Shown piece by piece: positions 1-8,404 of a DNA stretch of 64,000 nucleotides. The notes beneath the pieces are model-generated. The model searched no databases. It saw nothing but the letters and a program-made list of their open reading frames with translations, and had not been told where the DNA came from. The translations under genes and the position numbers were made by a program. The first letter of the stretch is position 1. Every line of letters begins with the position of its first letter. This DNA comes from Aphanothece cf. minutissima CCALA 015 (GTDB lineage Bacteria > Cyanobacteriota > Cyanobacteriia > PCC-6307 > Cyanobiaceae), in NCBI GenBank assembly GCA_003003925.1, contig PVWP01000002.1, positions 310,001 through 374,000 on the forward strand. Reading direction: 5' to 3'.

Positions 1-1025
1 ATCTCCACCGGGTCCACCTGGCTGTAGTGCTCCTCGACCACCCGCTGCAGCACCTCCGCCGGGGTGGCGATCGCCGCGTCGGCGGTGTAGCCCAGGCGCC
101 CCACCAGCTTGCCGGCGCGCATCTGGAAGATCTGCACGGCCGCCACCCGCTCGTCCGACGCCAGGGCGATCACATCGCGGCTGATGGAACTGTCCCCCAG
201 GCTCATCTTCTGGTCGGCGGTGAGCAGGTCGAGGCCCTGCAGCTGGTCGCGCACCCGGGCGGCGGCCTCGAAGTCGAGCCGCTCGGCATAGCGCTCCATC
301 TGCTGCCGCAGCAGGTCCAGCAGTTCATCGTTGCGGCCCTGGAACACCATCGCCACCTTGCGCAGGATGCGGTGGTACTCCTCGGAGCCGATCTTCTCCT
401 GGCAGACCCCGGGGCAGCGGCCGATGTCGTAGTTGAGGCAGGTGCGGTCGCGGTAGAGGGGCTGGGGCCGCTGGCGCAACGGAAACACCCGCTTGACCAC
501 GGCCAGGGTGCGGCGCAGCAGGCCCACATCCACGTAGGGCCCGTAGAAGCGGTCGAGGGGGCTGCGCAGCCGGCGGCGGCGGGTGATGAAGATGCGGGGG
601 TAGGCCTCGCTCCAGGTGATGCAGAGGTAGGGGTACTTCTTGTCGTCCTTGAGCAGGACGTTGAAGTGGGGCTGGTGGTTCTTGATCAGGTTCGACTCGA
701 GCGCCAGCGCCTCCGCCTCGCTGTCGGTGACGATGAACTCGATCTCGCAGACCTGGCGCACCATCAGGGCGATGCGCGGGCTGATGTCGTGGGAGTCGCG
801 GAAGTAGCTGCGCACCCGCGCCCGCAGGCTCTTCGACTTGCCGATGTAGAGGATGCGGTCGCTCGCATCCCGCATCAGGTAGCAGCCGGGCTCCGCCGGC
901 AGCTCCCGCAGCCGGGCCGAGAGCCGCTCGCGCTGCAGCAGCAGCGGCCCGACGACGTCACCGCCCGAATGGCCGCTCGGCGTGCCACCCGGAGTGCCGA
1001 CCGGAGTCGCAACCGGTTCAGCCAT
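1..1025 (-). CDS. uvrC: UvrABC excinuclease subunit C, 3' end cut by window edge
   Basis: This is the nuclease subunit of nucleotide excision repair; it makes the incisions on both sides of a UvrB-bound lesion. The visible ~341 residues carry the N-terminal GIY-YIG nuclease domain (GCYL at residue 47, LYIGKSK at about 59-65, followed by Arg-rich [10 protein letters not shown]), and a UVR/UvrB-interaction segment near residues 220-255 ([14 protein letters not shown]). The C-terminal RNase H-like and helix-hairpin-helix parts lie beyond position 1. The ATG at 1025 starts a Gly/Thr/Pro-rich leader before the conserved domain. It sits 9 nt behind the flavin reductase gene and is probably cotranscribed with it. 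Confidence 0.95.
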   Translation of the reverse strand, partial: MAEPVATPVGTPGGTPSGHSGGDVVGPLLLQRERLSARLRELPAEPGCYLMRDASDRILYIGKSKSLRARVRSYFRDSHDISPRIALMVRQVCEIEFIVTDSEAEALALESNLIKNHQPHFNVLLKDDKKYPYLCITWSEAYPRIFITRRRRLRSPLDRFYGPYVDVGLLRRTLAVVKRVFPLRQRPQPLYRDRTCLNYDIGRCPGVCQEKIGSEEYHRILRKVAMVFQGRNDELLDLLRQQMERYAERLDFEAAARVRDQLQGLDLLTADQKMSLGDSSISRDVIALASDERVAAVQIFQMRAGKLVGRLGYTADAAIATPAEVLQRVVEEHYSQVDPVE

Positions 1026-1034
1026 GGCGGAGCC

Positions 1035-1526
1035 TCAACCGCCGTACTGCCAGCCCGTGGCGGCCAGTTCCAGGGCGGCGGCGTCGCGGTGCAGGGTCGC
1101 CGACTTCACTTCCCCCACGAAGACGGTGTGGTCGCCATGGGCCACCTGGCCCACCAGGGTGCACTCCACCGCCCCGAGAGCGTCGTCGAGCACCGGCAGG
1201 CCGAGGGGACCGAGCTGGAACGGGGCGGCATCGAAGCGTCCCCCCACCCCCTTCTGGGGTTTGAAGAACACCGCCGCCAGGTCCTTCTGATCGGCGGCCA
1301 GCACGTTGAGGGAGAAGCGGCCGCTGCGCTGGATCATGCCGTTGCTGGTGGAGTCGGCGCGCACCGCCATCACCACCAGGGGGGGCTCGAAGGACCCCTG
1401 GGTGACCCAGCTGGCGGTGAAGCCGTTGACCTCGTCGCCTTCGGCCACCCCGCAGATGAACACACCGTGGGGGATCTTGCGCAGCAGCGTCTTCTTGGCG
1501 GCCGCGTCCAGGGCAACGTCGGTCAT
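1035..1526 (-). CDS. flavin reductase-domain protein (FMN-binding split barrel)
   Basis: This 163-residue protein resembles the flavin-reductase/FMN-binding split-barrel family, which is also found as the C-terminal domain of cyanobacterial flavodiiron proteins. Typical family segments are the N-terminal IPHGVFICG stretch, TASWVTQGSFEPPLVV at about 39-54 (flavin-binding region), and SGRFSLNVL near 70. It would reduce or bind FMN using NAD(P)H; the true substrate partner is unknown. A minus-strand TAGAGT hexamer at 1551-1556 is a plausible -10 box, about 25 nt upstream of the ATG. The gene is divergent from coaD. Confidence 0.8.
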   Translation of the reverse strand: MTDVALDAAAKKTLLRKIPHGVFICGVAEGDEVNGFTASWVTQGSFEPPLVVMAVRADSTSNGMIQRSGRFSLNVLAADQKDLAAVFFKPQKGVGGRFDAAPFQLGPLGLPVLDDALGAVECTLVGQVAHGDHTVFVGEVKSATLHRDAAALELAATGWQYGG

Positions 1527-1610
1527 GGGGTGGGCGGCGGGGATCAGGCGACTCTAGGAACCCGGCCGCGCCCGGGAACCCGCCCGGGCCCTCCTCCATA
1601 GGCTGGGGCG

Positions 1611-2114
1611 ATGCGAGCCCTCTACCCCGGCAGTTTCGATCCCCTCACCCTGGGCCACCTCGACCTGATCGAGCGGGCGGCCGGCCTCTTCGACGGGGTC
1701 GTGGTGGCGGTGCTGATGAACCCCTCCAAGCAGCCCGCCTTCCCCCTGGAGCGGCGGCTGCAGCAGATCCGCTGCGCCACCGAGGGAATCGCCGGGATCG
1801 AGGTGGGCCATTTCGACGGTCTCACCGTCACCTACGCCCAGGCCTGCGGCGCCCAGGTGATTCTGCGGGGCCTGCGGGCGATGAGCGACTTCGAATTCGA
1901 GTTGCAGATCGCGCACACCAACCGGACCCTGGCCCCCCGGGTCGAAACCCTGTTCATGGCCACCGCAGCGCACCACAGCTTTCTCAGCAGCTCGGTGGTG
2001 AAGGAGGTGGCCCGCTTCGGCGGGGACGTGGGTCACATGGTCCCGCCGGGAGTGGCGATCGACCTGGAGAGGCTCTTTAATCGACAGGCAGCTCCCGAAA
2101 CCCGATATGGCTGA
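1611..2114 (+). CDS. coaD: phosphopantetheine adenylyltransferase
   Basis: It catalyses the penultimate step of coenzyme A synthesis: 4'-phosphopantetheine plus ATP gives dephospho-CoA. The 167-residue length is normal. Diagnostic segments are [19 protein letters not shown] at residues 4-22 (nucleotidyltransferase T/HxGH motif), [20 protein letters not shown] at about 87-106, and [12 protein letters not shown] near residue 124, which is the ISSS-type ATP-binding motif. Its last 8 nt overlap the start of the downstream DivIVA-like gene, so the two are probably translationally coupled. Confidence 0.97.
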   Translation: MRALYPGSFDPLTLGHLDLIERAAGLFDGVVVAVLMNPSKQPAFPLERRLQQIRCATEGIAGIEVGHFDGLTVTYAQACGAQVILRGLRAMSDFEFELQIAHTNRTLAPRVETLFMATAAHHSFLSSSVVKEVARFGGDVGHMVPPGVAIDLERLFNRQAAPETRYG

Positions 2115-3054
2115 GGTCCGCTTCACCGTTCTCGATCAGCTGGATCAGCTGGAGGACATCGTTCTCGACGGCAGCCGGATCCCCTTCAGCGGTGGCCGTC
2201 TGGTGAACGAGCAGGACGCCATCGAGATGATGGATGCCCTGCGGGAGGCCCTGCCCGGGCAGATCTCCCAGGCTGAGGACCTGATCCGCCAGCGGGAGGG
2301 CTTCATCGAGAAGGCCCGGCTGCAGGCCGAGGAGATCGTCACCCAGGCGCGGCGCGAGCGGGAGCAGCTGATCAACGCCGCCGCCATCCGCCAGGAGGCG
2401 GAGCGCCAGGTGACCGAACAACGGGAACTGGCCCGCCAGCAGTGCGAGCAGATGGTGCTCCAGGCCCGCCAGCAGGTGGCCCAGACCGAACAGGAACACC
2501 AGGCCCGGATGGCCCAGTTCGAGCAGCAGTTCGCCGGCCGCCGGCAGCAGCTGGAGCAGGAGGCCCAGCAGCGGCGCCAGCAGCTGGAGCAGGAGGCGGC
2601 GGAGCGCAACCGCCAGCTGCTGGAGCAGCACGAGCGCAGCCGGGCCCAGGCCCTGCAGGAACTGGAGGGCATCCGTCAGGAAGGGCTGCGCATCCAGCGG
2701 GACAGCCAGGCCGAAGCCGAGCGGCTCCATGCCGACGCCCTCCAGTTCCGCCAGCAGACCCAGCAGCAGTGCGATGCCCTGATCGCCCGCAGCCGCCAGG
2801 AGGCGGCCACCATCCAGGAGGGCGCCAACCGTTATGCCGAGCAGGTGCTGGGCGAACTGGAGGTGCGCCTCAAGGAGCTCAGCCAGGTGGTGCTGGGGGG
2901 CCGGCGCGAGCTCGTGCGGCTGCAGGCCCAGGACACCCAGGCCGCCAGTCGCCCCCCCGAAGCCCCCATTCCCCTGGAGAACGCCGCCGTCGATCGGGCC
3001 CGCCGCGCTGCCGGCCGTCTCCGTCGGGCCGCCAGCCGGGGGCTGGCCAGCTGA
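2107..3054 (+). CDS. coiled-coil protein, DivIVA/Cdv3-like
   Basis: This 315-residue protein is mostly predicted coiled coil. A short N-terminal part (residues 1-45, [23 protein letters not shown] with a Gly-Arg pair) precedes a long Gln/Glu/Arg/Ala-rich heptad region at about 55-270. The tail is Arg-rich and basic. The arrangement matches cyanobacterial DivIVA-domain proteins such as Cdv3 of Synechococcus elongatus, which are needed for septum placement. That assignment rests on overall architecture and recollection of the family, not on an alignment. It overlaps coaD by 8 nt. The coding strand is Gln-rich and has long spurious open frames on the other strand. Confidence 0.65.
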   Translation: MAEVRFTVLDQLDQLEDIVLDGSRIPFSGGRLVNEQDAIEMMDALREALPGQISQAEDLIRQREGFIEKARLQAEEIVTQARREREQLINAAAIRQEAERQVTEQRELARQQCEQMVLQARQQVAQTEQEHQARMAQFEQQFAGRRQQLEQEAQQRRQQLEQEAAERNRQLLEQHERSRAQALQELEGIRQEGLRIQRDSQAEAERLHADALQFRQQTQQQCDALIARSRQEAATIQEGANRYAEQVLGELEVRLKELSQVVLGGRRELVRLQAQDTQAASRPPEAPIPLENAAVDRARRAAGRLRRAASRGLAS

Positions 3055-3075
3055 GGCAGCCGCCTCAGCGCCGGC

Positions 3076-4419
3076 TCAGATCGCCGATGGGCAGGCCCCC
3101 ACGGCCTGCACCTCCCGCAGGACGCGGCCGATGGTGGTGTTCGGAGCCCCGGCCCCGGCAGAGACAGCGCTCACGTACCGGGGACCGTCCGGCGTCTGGA
3201 GCACGCCGCTGATCGACCGCACGCCGGTGAGGGTGCCGGTCTTGGCGAACAGACGGCCATCGAGGCTGGTGCCCTTGTAGAGGTTGCGCAGGGTGCCGCG
3301 GCGTCCGGCGATGGCCATCGAGCTGATGTAGTCCCTGGAATAGGGGTGGTGGTCCATGCGCAGCAGCAGGGCCACCAGGAAGCGGCTGGTGACCCGGTTG
3401 GCGCGGTCGAGGCCGCTGCCGTCAGCCACCCTGACCCCCTCCATCGGCAGCCCCTGTTCGCCCAGCCAGAGCATGTTCAGGCGGCTGGCCTCGGCCACGT
3501 CCCAGGTGCCGGCCGCCTGGCGCAGCAGCACCTCGGCGGTGAAGTTGTGGCTTTCGGTGTTGGCCAGGCTCAGCAGGCCATGCATGGAGGTGGAGGGTTC
3601 CTGGTGGATCAGCACGGCATCGGCGGGGATGGGCTGGCGGGCGGACACCAGGGTCAGCTGCAAGGGCGACCCTCCGCCCTGGTTCATGGCCCGACGCAGC
3701 AGCGTCTGCAACCGGGAGGGGGGATTGCTGACTGCGTCGTCGATGGCGTTGCTGGTGATCGCCAGCCGGGTGATCGGGGCCCCGTAGGCGTAGGCCCGGT
3801 CAGCCACGTGCCAACCACTGGGCCACCAGTTCTGGGAGGCTTCCTCCGCCAGTTCCAGCCGCACCGGACCACCCCCCGGGACGGTGGCGGCGCCGGCGGC
3901 CATGGCCAGCTGGGCGAAGCGCTGCAGCTGGGGCAGGGCCAGGTCGGGGTCCCCCTGCCCCGTGAGCCGCAGGGTGCCGTCCTGGAGGCGCCAGAGCTGG
4001 GTGCTGAGCCGGTAGTCGGGGCCGAGGCGATCGAGGGCGAAGGCGCTGCTGACCAGCTTCTGGTTGGAGGCCGGCACCCGGGGCTGGCGGCCGTTGACGT
4101 CGGCCAGCAGGCGGCCGCTGCCATCGGCGACGCTGACGCTCCAGCGGGAGCGCTCCCCGCCCAGCACCTGGGTGACCTGCCGCTGCAGGCTGGGGCAGCT
4201 GACCTCACTGGCCAGCCGCGGCATGCCCACCGGGGGGGGCGCCGGCGGCAGGGTCGCCATCGGCAGGGGGCGCTCACTCCGGGCCGAGGGCAGGGCCGGT
4301 GCGTTCTGGGCCAGGGCCGCCGGGCCCGCCGATCCGGTGCCGGCGGCGACCAGCAGCAGGGTCGCCAGCCCCAGGGGATGGCGGTGGCGTCGGTGGCCGG
4401 GGCGGGCGGAGGCGGTCAT
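3076..4419 (-). CDS. dacB: D-alanyl-D-alanine carboxypeptidase/endopeptidase, PBP4 (S13) family
   Basis: This 447-residue penicillin-binding protein would trim or cleave peptidoglycan cross-links in the periplasm. An N-terminal signal region (about residues 15-38, LATLLLVAAGTGSAGPAALAQ) is visible. The three active-site motifs of the S13 family are present in order: SNQK (SxxK, near residue 118), SHN (SxN, near 290) and KTGTL (near 394). It starts 1 nt after the DUF4330 gene stops, so it is the last gene of the dapF-to-dacB minus-strand run. Confidence 0.9.
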   Translation of the reverse strand: MTASARPGHRRHRHPLGLATLLLVAAGTGSAGPAALAQNAPALPSARSERPLPMATLPPAPPPVGMPRLASEVSCPSLQRQVTQVLGGERSRWSVSVADGSGRLLADVNGRQPRVPASNQKLVSSAFALDRLGPDYRLSTQLWRLQDGTLRLTGQGDPDLALPQLQRFAQLAMAAGAATVPGGGPVRLELAEEASQNWWPSGWHVADRAYAYGAPITRLAITSNAIDDAVSNPPSRLQTLLRRAMNQGGGSPLQLTLVSARQPIPADAVLIHQEPSTSMHGLLSLANTESHNFTAEVLLRQAAGTWDVAEASRLNMLWLGEQGLPMEGVRVADGSGLDRANRVTSRFLVALLLRMDHHPYSRDYISSMAIAGRRGTLRNLYKGTSLDGRLFAKTGTLTGVRSISGVLQTPDGPRYVSAVSAGAGAPNTTIGRVLREVQAVGACPSAI

Positions 4420-4420
4420 G

Positions 4421-4951
4421 TCAGGAGGTTCCGAGTTTCAGGCCCGTGACGGTGCCGTTGAAGCGGTAGTTGGTTCCCTCCAGCTCCACCGGGGCGCCGA
4501 TCTTGATCGTCTGGTTGCCGAAGACCACCCCACCGGCCGTGCGGCGGCCCTGGCCCTCCAGGACGAAACGACCATCGAAGGTGCTGAAGGTCTTCTGATT
4601 GGGATCGGGGGCGCTCACCACCTTTCCGTCGGGGGTGAGGGTGGAGATGATGCGATCGAAGGGGATGATCTGCTTGACCGCCACGCTGCCGTGGGGCTGG
4701 TTGCGGATCACGATCGCCACCTTGCCTTCGGCCCGGGCCTGCTCCAGCAGCTCCAGCGGTGCGGCGGCGGGGGCACCGCGCACATCCACCATCACGGTGA
4801 CGGGCTCGAGGGCGCCGGTGGCCTGGGCCACCGCCCCGCTCAGCCGGGGGCTCCAGATCACGCCCCCGATCGCCAGCAGGGCGGCGGCGGCGGCGCCGAC
4901 GTCGACGAGGCTGAAGGAACGGGACCGGGGCGATTCGCTGGGCATGGGCAT
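4421..4951 (-). CDS. DUF4330 family membrane-anchored protein
   Basis: This 176-residue protein matches the cyanobacterial DUF4330 family. It has one N-terminal membrane segment (about residues 15-35, VDVGAAAAALLAIGGVIW) followed by a periplasmic/lumenal beta-rich domain (VTVMVDVRG, VAIVIRNQPHGSVAVKQI, GGVVFGNQTIKIGAPVELEG). No enzymatic motif is evident and the family has no established function that I know. Two in-frame ATG codons (MPMP) are possible starts; the first is reported. It lies between DUF1995 and the PBP4 gene, in the same direction. Confidence 0.75.
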   Translation of the reverse strand: MPMPSESPRSRSFSLVDVGAAAAALLAIGGVIWSPRLSGAVAQATGALEPVTVMVDVRGAPAAAPLELLEQARAEGKVAIVIRNQPHGSVAVKQIIPFDRIISTLTPDGKVVSAPDPNQKTFSTFDGRFVLEGQGRRTAGGVVFGNQTIKIGAPVELEGTNYRFNGTVTGLKLGTS

Positions 4952-5027
4952 GGGAAAGCCCGCGAAGTGTAAGCAGCCTTTCCGGGATCCACCAGCCGCC
5001 CCGGCCGGCCCGCTCCCGACAGGGGCC

Positions 5028-5717
5028 TCAGTTCTGCAGGTCCTCGATCATCTGGCCGAGGGCCCGCAGGTTGCCGCCCAGACCGGCCTCTTCACGGCCG
5101 CTGAGGGCCAGGTCCTGCTGCTCCGCATCGGGCTTCTGCTCGAAGCTCGCCGCCAGCCGGAAGCCGTCGGGGTCGAGCCGGTACAGCTCCCATTCGCCCG
5201 GGTAAGCGCAGCGCAGGGCCCGGTCAGCCTTGGGCAGCAGGGCATAGGCGGCCCGCCAGCCGGCCAGGAAGCCACGGCGACGCTGGCGCGCCACGCTGCC
5301 GATGCCCACGGCGGCATCCTCCAGGGCGGGATTGATCAGCACCACCGCGTCGCCGTGGCCGCCGCAGACCTCCTCCACCAGCTCGTACTCCGCCTGGCTC
5401 GCCCCCACCAGCAGCAGCACGCCGCTCGAGGGGCCCTCCTGCTGGCGCCGCCGCTGGTCGGAGAAGCTGCCGATGTGCTCGGCCAGGGCCGGCGCATCCC
5501 GGCGTGCCAGGGCGGTGGCACCGGCATCGGGAAACAGCAGCCGCACGCCGGGCCGCTCCGCCATCAGCCCCTCCAGCAGCCGCAGCACCACGGGCATCAG
5601 GCGCAGCCCCTCGAAGCGGAACTCGACGGTCCAGCGGCCCCCCGATCCGGCCCCCAGGGCCGCCTGCAGGGCCTGCAGGGCTTCGGCTTCGGCGGTGCGC
5701 AGGTCGGCGGGCAGCAT
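5028..5717 (-). CDS. DUF1995 family protein
   Basis: This 229-residue soluble protein belongs to a family shared by cyanobacteria and chloroplasts (DUF1995, sometimes linked to low-PSII-accumulation proteins). Recognisable parts are FRFEGLRLMPVVLRLLEGL at residues 33-51, a hydrophobic GVLLLVGAS strand near 98, DAVVLINPAL near 122, and a Tyr/Trp-containing C-terminal block (YPGEWELYRLDPDGFRL). No catalytic signature is visible. It lies 26 nt downstream of the cysteine desulfurase gene in the same run. Confidence 0.72.
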   Translation of the reverse strand: MLPADLRTAEAEALQALQAALGAGSGGRWTVEFRFEGLRLMPVVLRLLEGLMAERPGVRLLFPDAGATALARRDAPALAEHIGSFSDQRRRQQEGPSSGVLLLVGASQAEYELVEEVCGGHGDAVVLINPALEDAAVGIGSVARQRRRGFLAGWRAAYALLPKADRALRCAYPGEWELYRLDPDGFRLAASFEQKPDAEQQDLALSGREEAGLGGNLRALGQMIEDLQN

Positions 5718-5743
5718 CGGCGGGCGGCAGGGCTGACCGGACC

Positions 5744-6970
5744 CTACCCAGGCGCTTCGGCCACCCTGCGGCGGGCCTGTTCCAGGGCCGCCGGCAGTCC
5801 GGCCAGATCATCGGGGCTGTTCCAGGGGCCCAGGCTGATCCGCAGGCCGCTGGCCGCCTCGGCGGGGCCGTAGCCCATGGCGAGCAGCACGGCACTGGTG
5901 CCGGCCGTGCCCGCGGCGGCCCCGGCGCTGGTGCAGGCCGATCCGCTGCTCACCGCGTAACCCCGGCGGGCCAGCTCCCGCACCAGCCGCCGGCCGCCCA
6001 GGGGCCGGCCATCCGGCCCGTCCACCAGCAGGCTGATGTGGTGCGGCAGGCGTCCGGCGGCGGCGTCCGGCTCCGGACCGCTCAGCCGCACGCCCTGCCG
6101 TTGCCGCAGGGCGGCCAGCAGGGGGTCCCGCAGCGAGCTCAGGGGGTCGTCGCCACCATGGGCCGCCAGGCGCCGGTCGGCCAGCTCGAGGGCCGCCGCG
6201 AAGCCGGCCACCAGGGCCACCGGCTCGGTGCCGCCGCGACGGCCCCCCTCCTGGGCGCCGCCGATCAACGGTTCGAGCCGGACGCCGCGCCGCACCAGCA
6301 GGGCCCCCACCCCGCGGGGACCCTGCAACTTGTGGGCCGCGCAGCTGAGCAGGTCCACCGGCAGCCGGCTGAAGGCGACCCGGCGGTGCCCCACCACCTG
6401 CACCGCATCGACATGGAACCGCACGCCCGCCTGGCGGCAGAGCGCCCCGATGGCCTCGATCGGCTGCAGGGTGCCCACCTCGCTCTGGCCCCAGAGGACT
6501 GACACCAGCCGGGTCGGCGGCGTCAGCAGGCTCCGCAGGATCTCCAGGTCGACCACGCCGCGGCGATCCACCGGCAGGAGCTGCACGTCCCAGCCCCGGC
6601 GCGCCAACGCGGCGGCGGCGGCGTAGCTGGCGGGGTGCTCCACCGCCGAGAGCAGCACCCGACCGGCTTCCAGCGGTCCGTCGGAGCCCACCAGGGCGGT
6701 GTGGATCGCTTCGCTCCCCCCGGAGAGGAGCACCAGTTCATCGCCGCCGCAGCCCAGGCTCGCGGCGATCGCCTGGCGGTCGCGCTCCAGCCGCTCCGCC
6801 GCCGCCAGGCCGGGGCCATGGAGGCTGGAGGGGTTGGCCCAGGCCTCGCGGTGGGCCCGATCCATGGCCTCGAGCACCGCTGCGGCCGGGGGGGCGGTGG
6901 CGCAGGCATCGAGGTAGATCTCCCGCGGCGGGGCTCCGGCCCCGACGGCCTCAGGGAGCGCCGGGGGCAT
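5744..6970 (-). CDS. cysteine desulfurase (class V aminotransferase, NifS/IscS-like)
   Basis: This PLP enzyme moves sulfur from cysteine to a persulfide for Fe-S cluster or thiocofactor assembly. Starting at the ATG at 6970 gives 408 residues. The N-terminal substrate loop reads YLDACATAPP in place of the more usual LDNNATT. The PLP lysine lies in AAHKLQGPRGVG (around residue 215), and the mobile-loop cysteine is in SSGSACTSAG near residue 340. The start codon lies inside the 3' end of dapF (20-nt overlap). It could be IscS-like, NifS-like or a specialised paralogue; the sequence alone does not decide. Confidence 0.88.
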   Translation of the reverse strand: MPPALPEAVGAGAPPREIYLDACATAPPAAAVLEAMDRAHREAWANPSSLHGPGLAAAERLERDRQAIAASLGCGGDELVLLSGGSEAIHTALVGSDGPLEAGRVLLSAVEHPASYAAAAALARRGWDVQLLPVDRRGVVDLEILRSLLTPPTRLVSVLWGQSEVGTLQPIEAIGALCRQAGVRFHVDAVQVVGHRRVAFSRLPVDLLSCAAHKLQGPRGVGALLVRRGVRLEPLIGGAQEGGRRGGTEPVALVAGFAAALELADRRLAAHGGDDPLSSLRDPLLAALRQRQGVRLSGPEPDAAAGRLPHHISLLVDGPDGRPLGGRRLVRELARRGYAVSSGSACTSAGAAAGTAGTSAVLLAMGYGPAEAASGLRISLGPWNSPDDLAGLPAALEQARRRVAEAPG

Positions 6971-8075
6971 CGCGGGAGAGGCGGCCCCGGGTGCGGGATT
7001 CCAGGGATTCGCCGGCCAGGGCCACCAGATCGTCGAGGGAGCGCCCCTCCAGCAGGGCCGTGACGCGGGCCCGGGCTTCGGCGCTGGGGCAGGCCTCCGG
7101 GCGCAGGCAGCCGTTGACGCAGGCGGTGGCGCAGTCAATGGCGCCATCCCCCGCCTGGGGCGGGCTGGCGGTTGGCGGTGCCATCGCCGGGGCGGGGGAC
7201 ATGTCCTCCTCCTCGCCGAACAGCGATGGGGCCACGACCCCGTCAAACACCGCTTCGGCCGGACCGGTCATGAAGACATGGCCGCTGGCTTCGTCCCAGT
7301 GGATCTCCAGGGGCCCCCCCGGCAGATCCAGGCGGGCGTGGCGGGCGGCCAGGCCGAGCCGATGGCAGGCCACCAGGGTGGCGCAGGCGCCGGTGCCGCA
7401 GGCCAGGGTGGGGCCCGCCCCCCGCTCCCAGACCCGCATCACCAGATGGTCGGGGGCGAGCACCTGGACGAAGTGGACATTGGTGCGGGCCGGGAAGGCC
7501 CCGTGCACCTCCAGGGCGGCACCGAGGCCCTCCAGATCGATCGCCGCCACATCGGCGACGGGCACGACGGCGTGGGGATTGCCCATGCCGGCGGCCGCCA
7601 CCGCCAGGCGCTGGCCCAGCACCTCCAGCTCGCCCATCGGCAGCCCCTGCTCGCCCACCGCCAGAGTGGTGGGCACGGTCTCGGGCGTCAGGAACGGCGG
7701 GCCCATGTCGACGCGGATGCGACCGTCCTCTGCGAGTGCCGGCACGATGCGACCGGCGAGGGTCTCGATCTCCCAGCTCCGCGGCGCCTCGTCGCCGTCG
7801 CTGTCCGCCAGGAAGCGGGCCAGACAGCGGATGCCGTTGCCGCACATCTCCGGCTCGGTGCCATCGGCGTTGAAGATCCGCATGCGCAGCTCGCCGCCCT
7901 CTCGGGGCGGCAGAGCCAGGATCACGCCATCCCCGCCGACCCCGAAGCGGCGGTCGCAGAGCCGCTGCACCCGCTCGGGGGTGAGGCCGAACAAGTCCTC
8001 AGGATCCTCTAAGCTGCGCCCGTCCAGGAGGAAGAAGTCATTTCCCAGACCCTGGTATTTGCTGAATTGGAGCAC
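6951..8075 (-). CDS. dapF: diaminopimelate epimerase with a C-terminal Cys-motif extension
   Basis: It interconverts LL- and meso-diaminopimelate in lysine and peptidoglycan synthesis. The GTG at 8075 gives the family's N-terminus (FSKYQGLGNDFFLLDGR); another in-frame GTG lies 12 nt upstream. Catalytic Cys motifs are EMCGNGIRCLARF near residue 80 and ACGTGACATLVA near 228. The family domain ends at about residue 289 (FMTGPAEAVFDG). About 85 further residues follow, including a Cys-X3-Cys-X3-Cys-X5-Cys array encoded at 7089-7133 and a SLDDLVALAGE helix. This makes the protein 374 residues, against roughly 275-290 for the family. Its 3' end overlaps the cysteine desulfurase start. It is divergent from hfq, a known cyanobacterial arrangement. 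Confidence 0.92.
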   Translation of the reverse strand: MLQFSKYQGLGNDFFLLDGRSLEDPEDLFGLTPERVQRLCDRRFGVGGDGVILALPPREGGELRMRIFNADGTEPEMCGNGIRCLARFLADSDGDEAPRSWEIETLAGRIVPALAEDGRIRVDMGPPFLTPETVPTTLAVGEQGLPMGELEVLGQRLAVAAAGMGNPHAVVPVADVAAIDLEGLGAALEVHGAFPARTNVHFVQVLAPDHLVMRVWERGAGPTLACGTGACATLVACHRLGLAARHARLDLPGGPLEIHWDEASGHVFMTGPAEAVFDGVVAPSLFGEEEDMSPAPAMAPPTASPPQAGDGAIDCATACVNGCLRPEACPSAEARARVTALLEGRSLDDLVALAGESLESRTRGRLSRDAPGAP

Positions 8076-8118
8076 CTGAAGCACCGTTCCGTGAGTCCTG
8101 GAGGTTGGGGTCGATCCT

Positions 8119-8358
8119 ATGCAGAGTTTCTTTGAGCGACGGGGACCCAGGCTCGACACCACCCTGCCCAGTGTGCGCCACGTCCAGGAGCTGATCCGCA
8201 TCCGCACCCCGGTGAACGTCGTCCTGCTCTCCGGCAAGGAGTTCGATGGCATCATCCGCTGGCAGGACAGCCATTTCCTGGCGATGAGCACCGAACCCGG
8301 CACGCCGCTGCTGCTGATCAGCCTGGCCGCCGTGGCATCGCTGCGCGCCCTCAGCTGA
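8119..8358 (+). CDS. hfq: Hfq-related RNA-binding protein (cyanobacterial type)
   Basis: This 79-residue Sm-fold protein matches the short, divergent cyanobacterial Hfq. Motifs are LPSVRHVQELIRIRTPVNVVLL (alpha helix plus Sm1 start), GKEFDGIIRWQDSHFL (Sm1/Sm2 region, with the characteristic cyanobacterial IRWQD) and a C-terminal AAVASLRAL. In cyanobacteria this protein affects motility and gene expression through type IV pilus partners more than through classic sRNA annealing. A GGAGG sequence about 13 nt upstream of the ATG is a possible ribosome-binding site. Head-to-head placement with dapF supports the call. Confidence 0.88.
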   Translation: MQSFFERRGPRLDTTLPSVRHVQELIRIRTPVNVVLLSGKEFDGIIRWQDSHFLAMSTEPGTPLLLISLAAVASLRALS

Positions 8359-8404
8359 GCCTTTCCATGGGCTGTGACACGATCACTCCCATTCCCATTG
8401 GCCC

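Noticed and set aside
27..1601. Long open reading frame on the plus strand across uvrC and the flavin reductase
   Set aside because: It is antisense to two well-recognised genes, is rich in His/Gln/Ala/Gly typical of shadow frames in GC-rich DNA, and shows no family motif.
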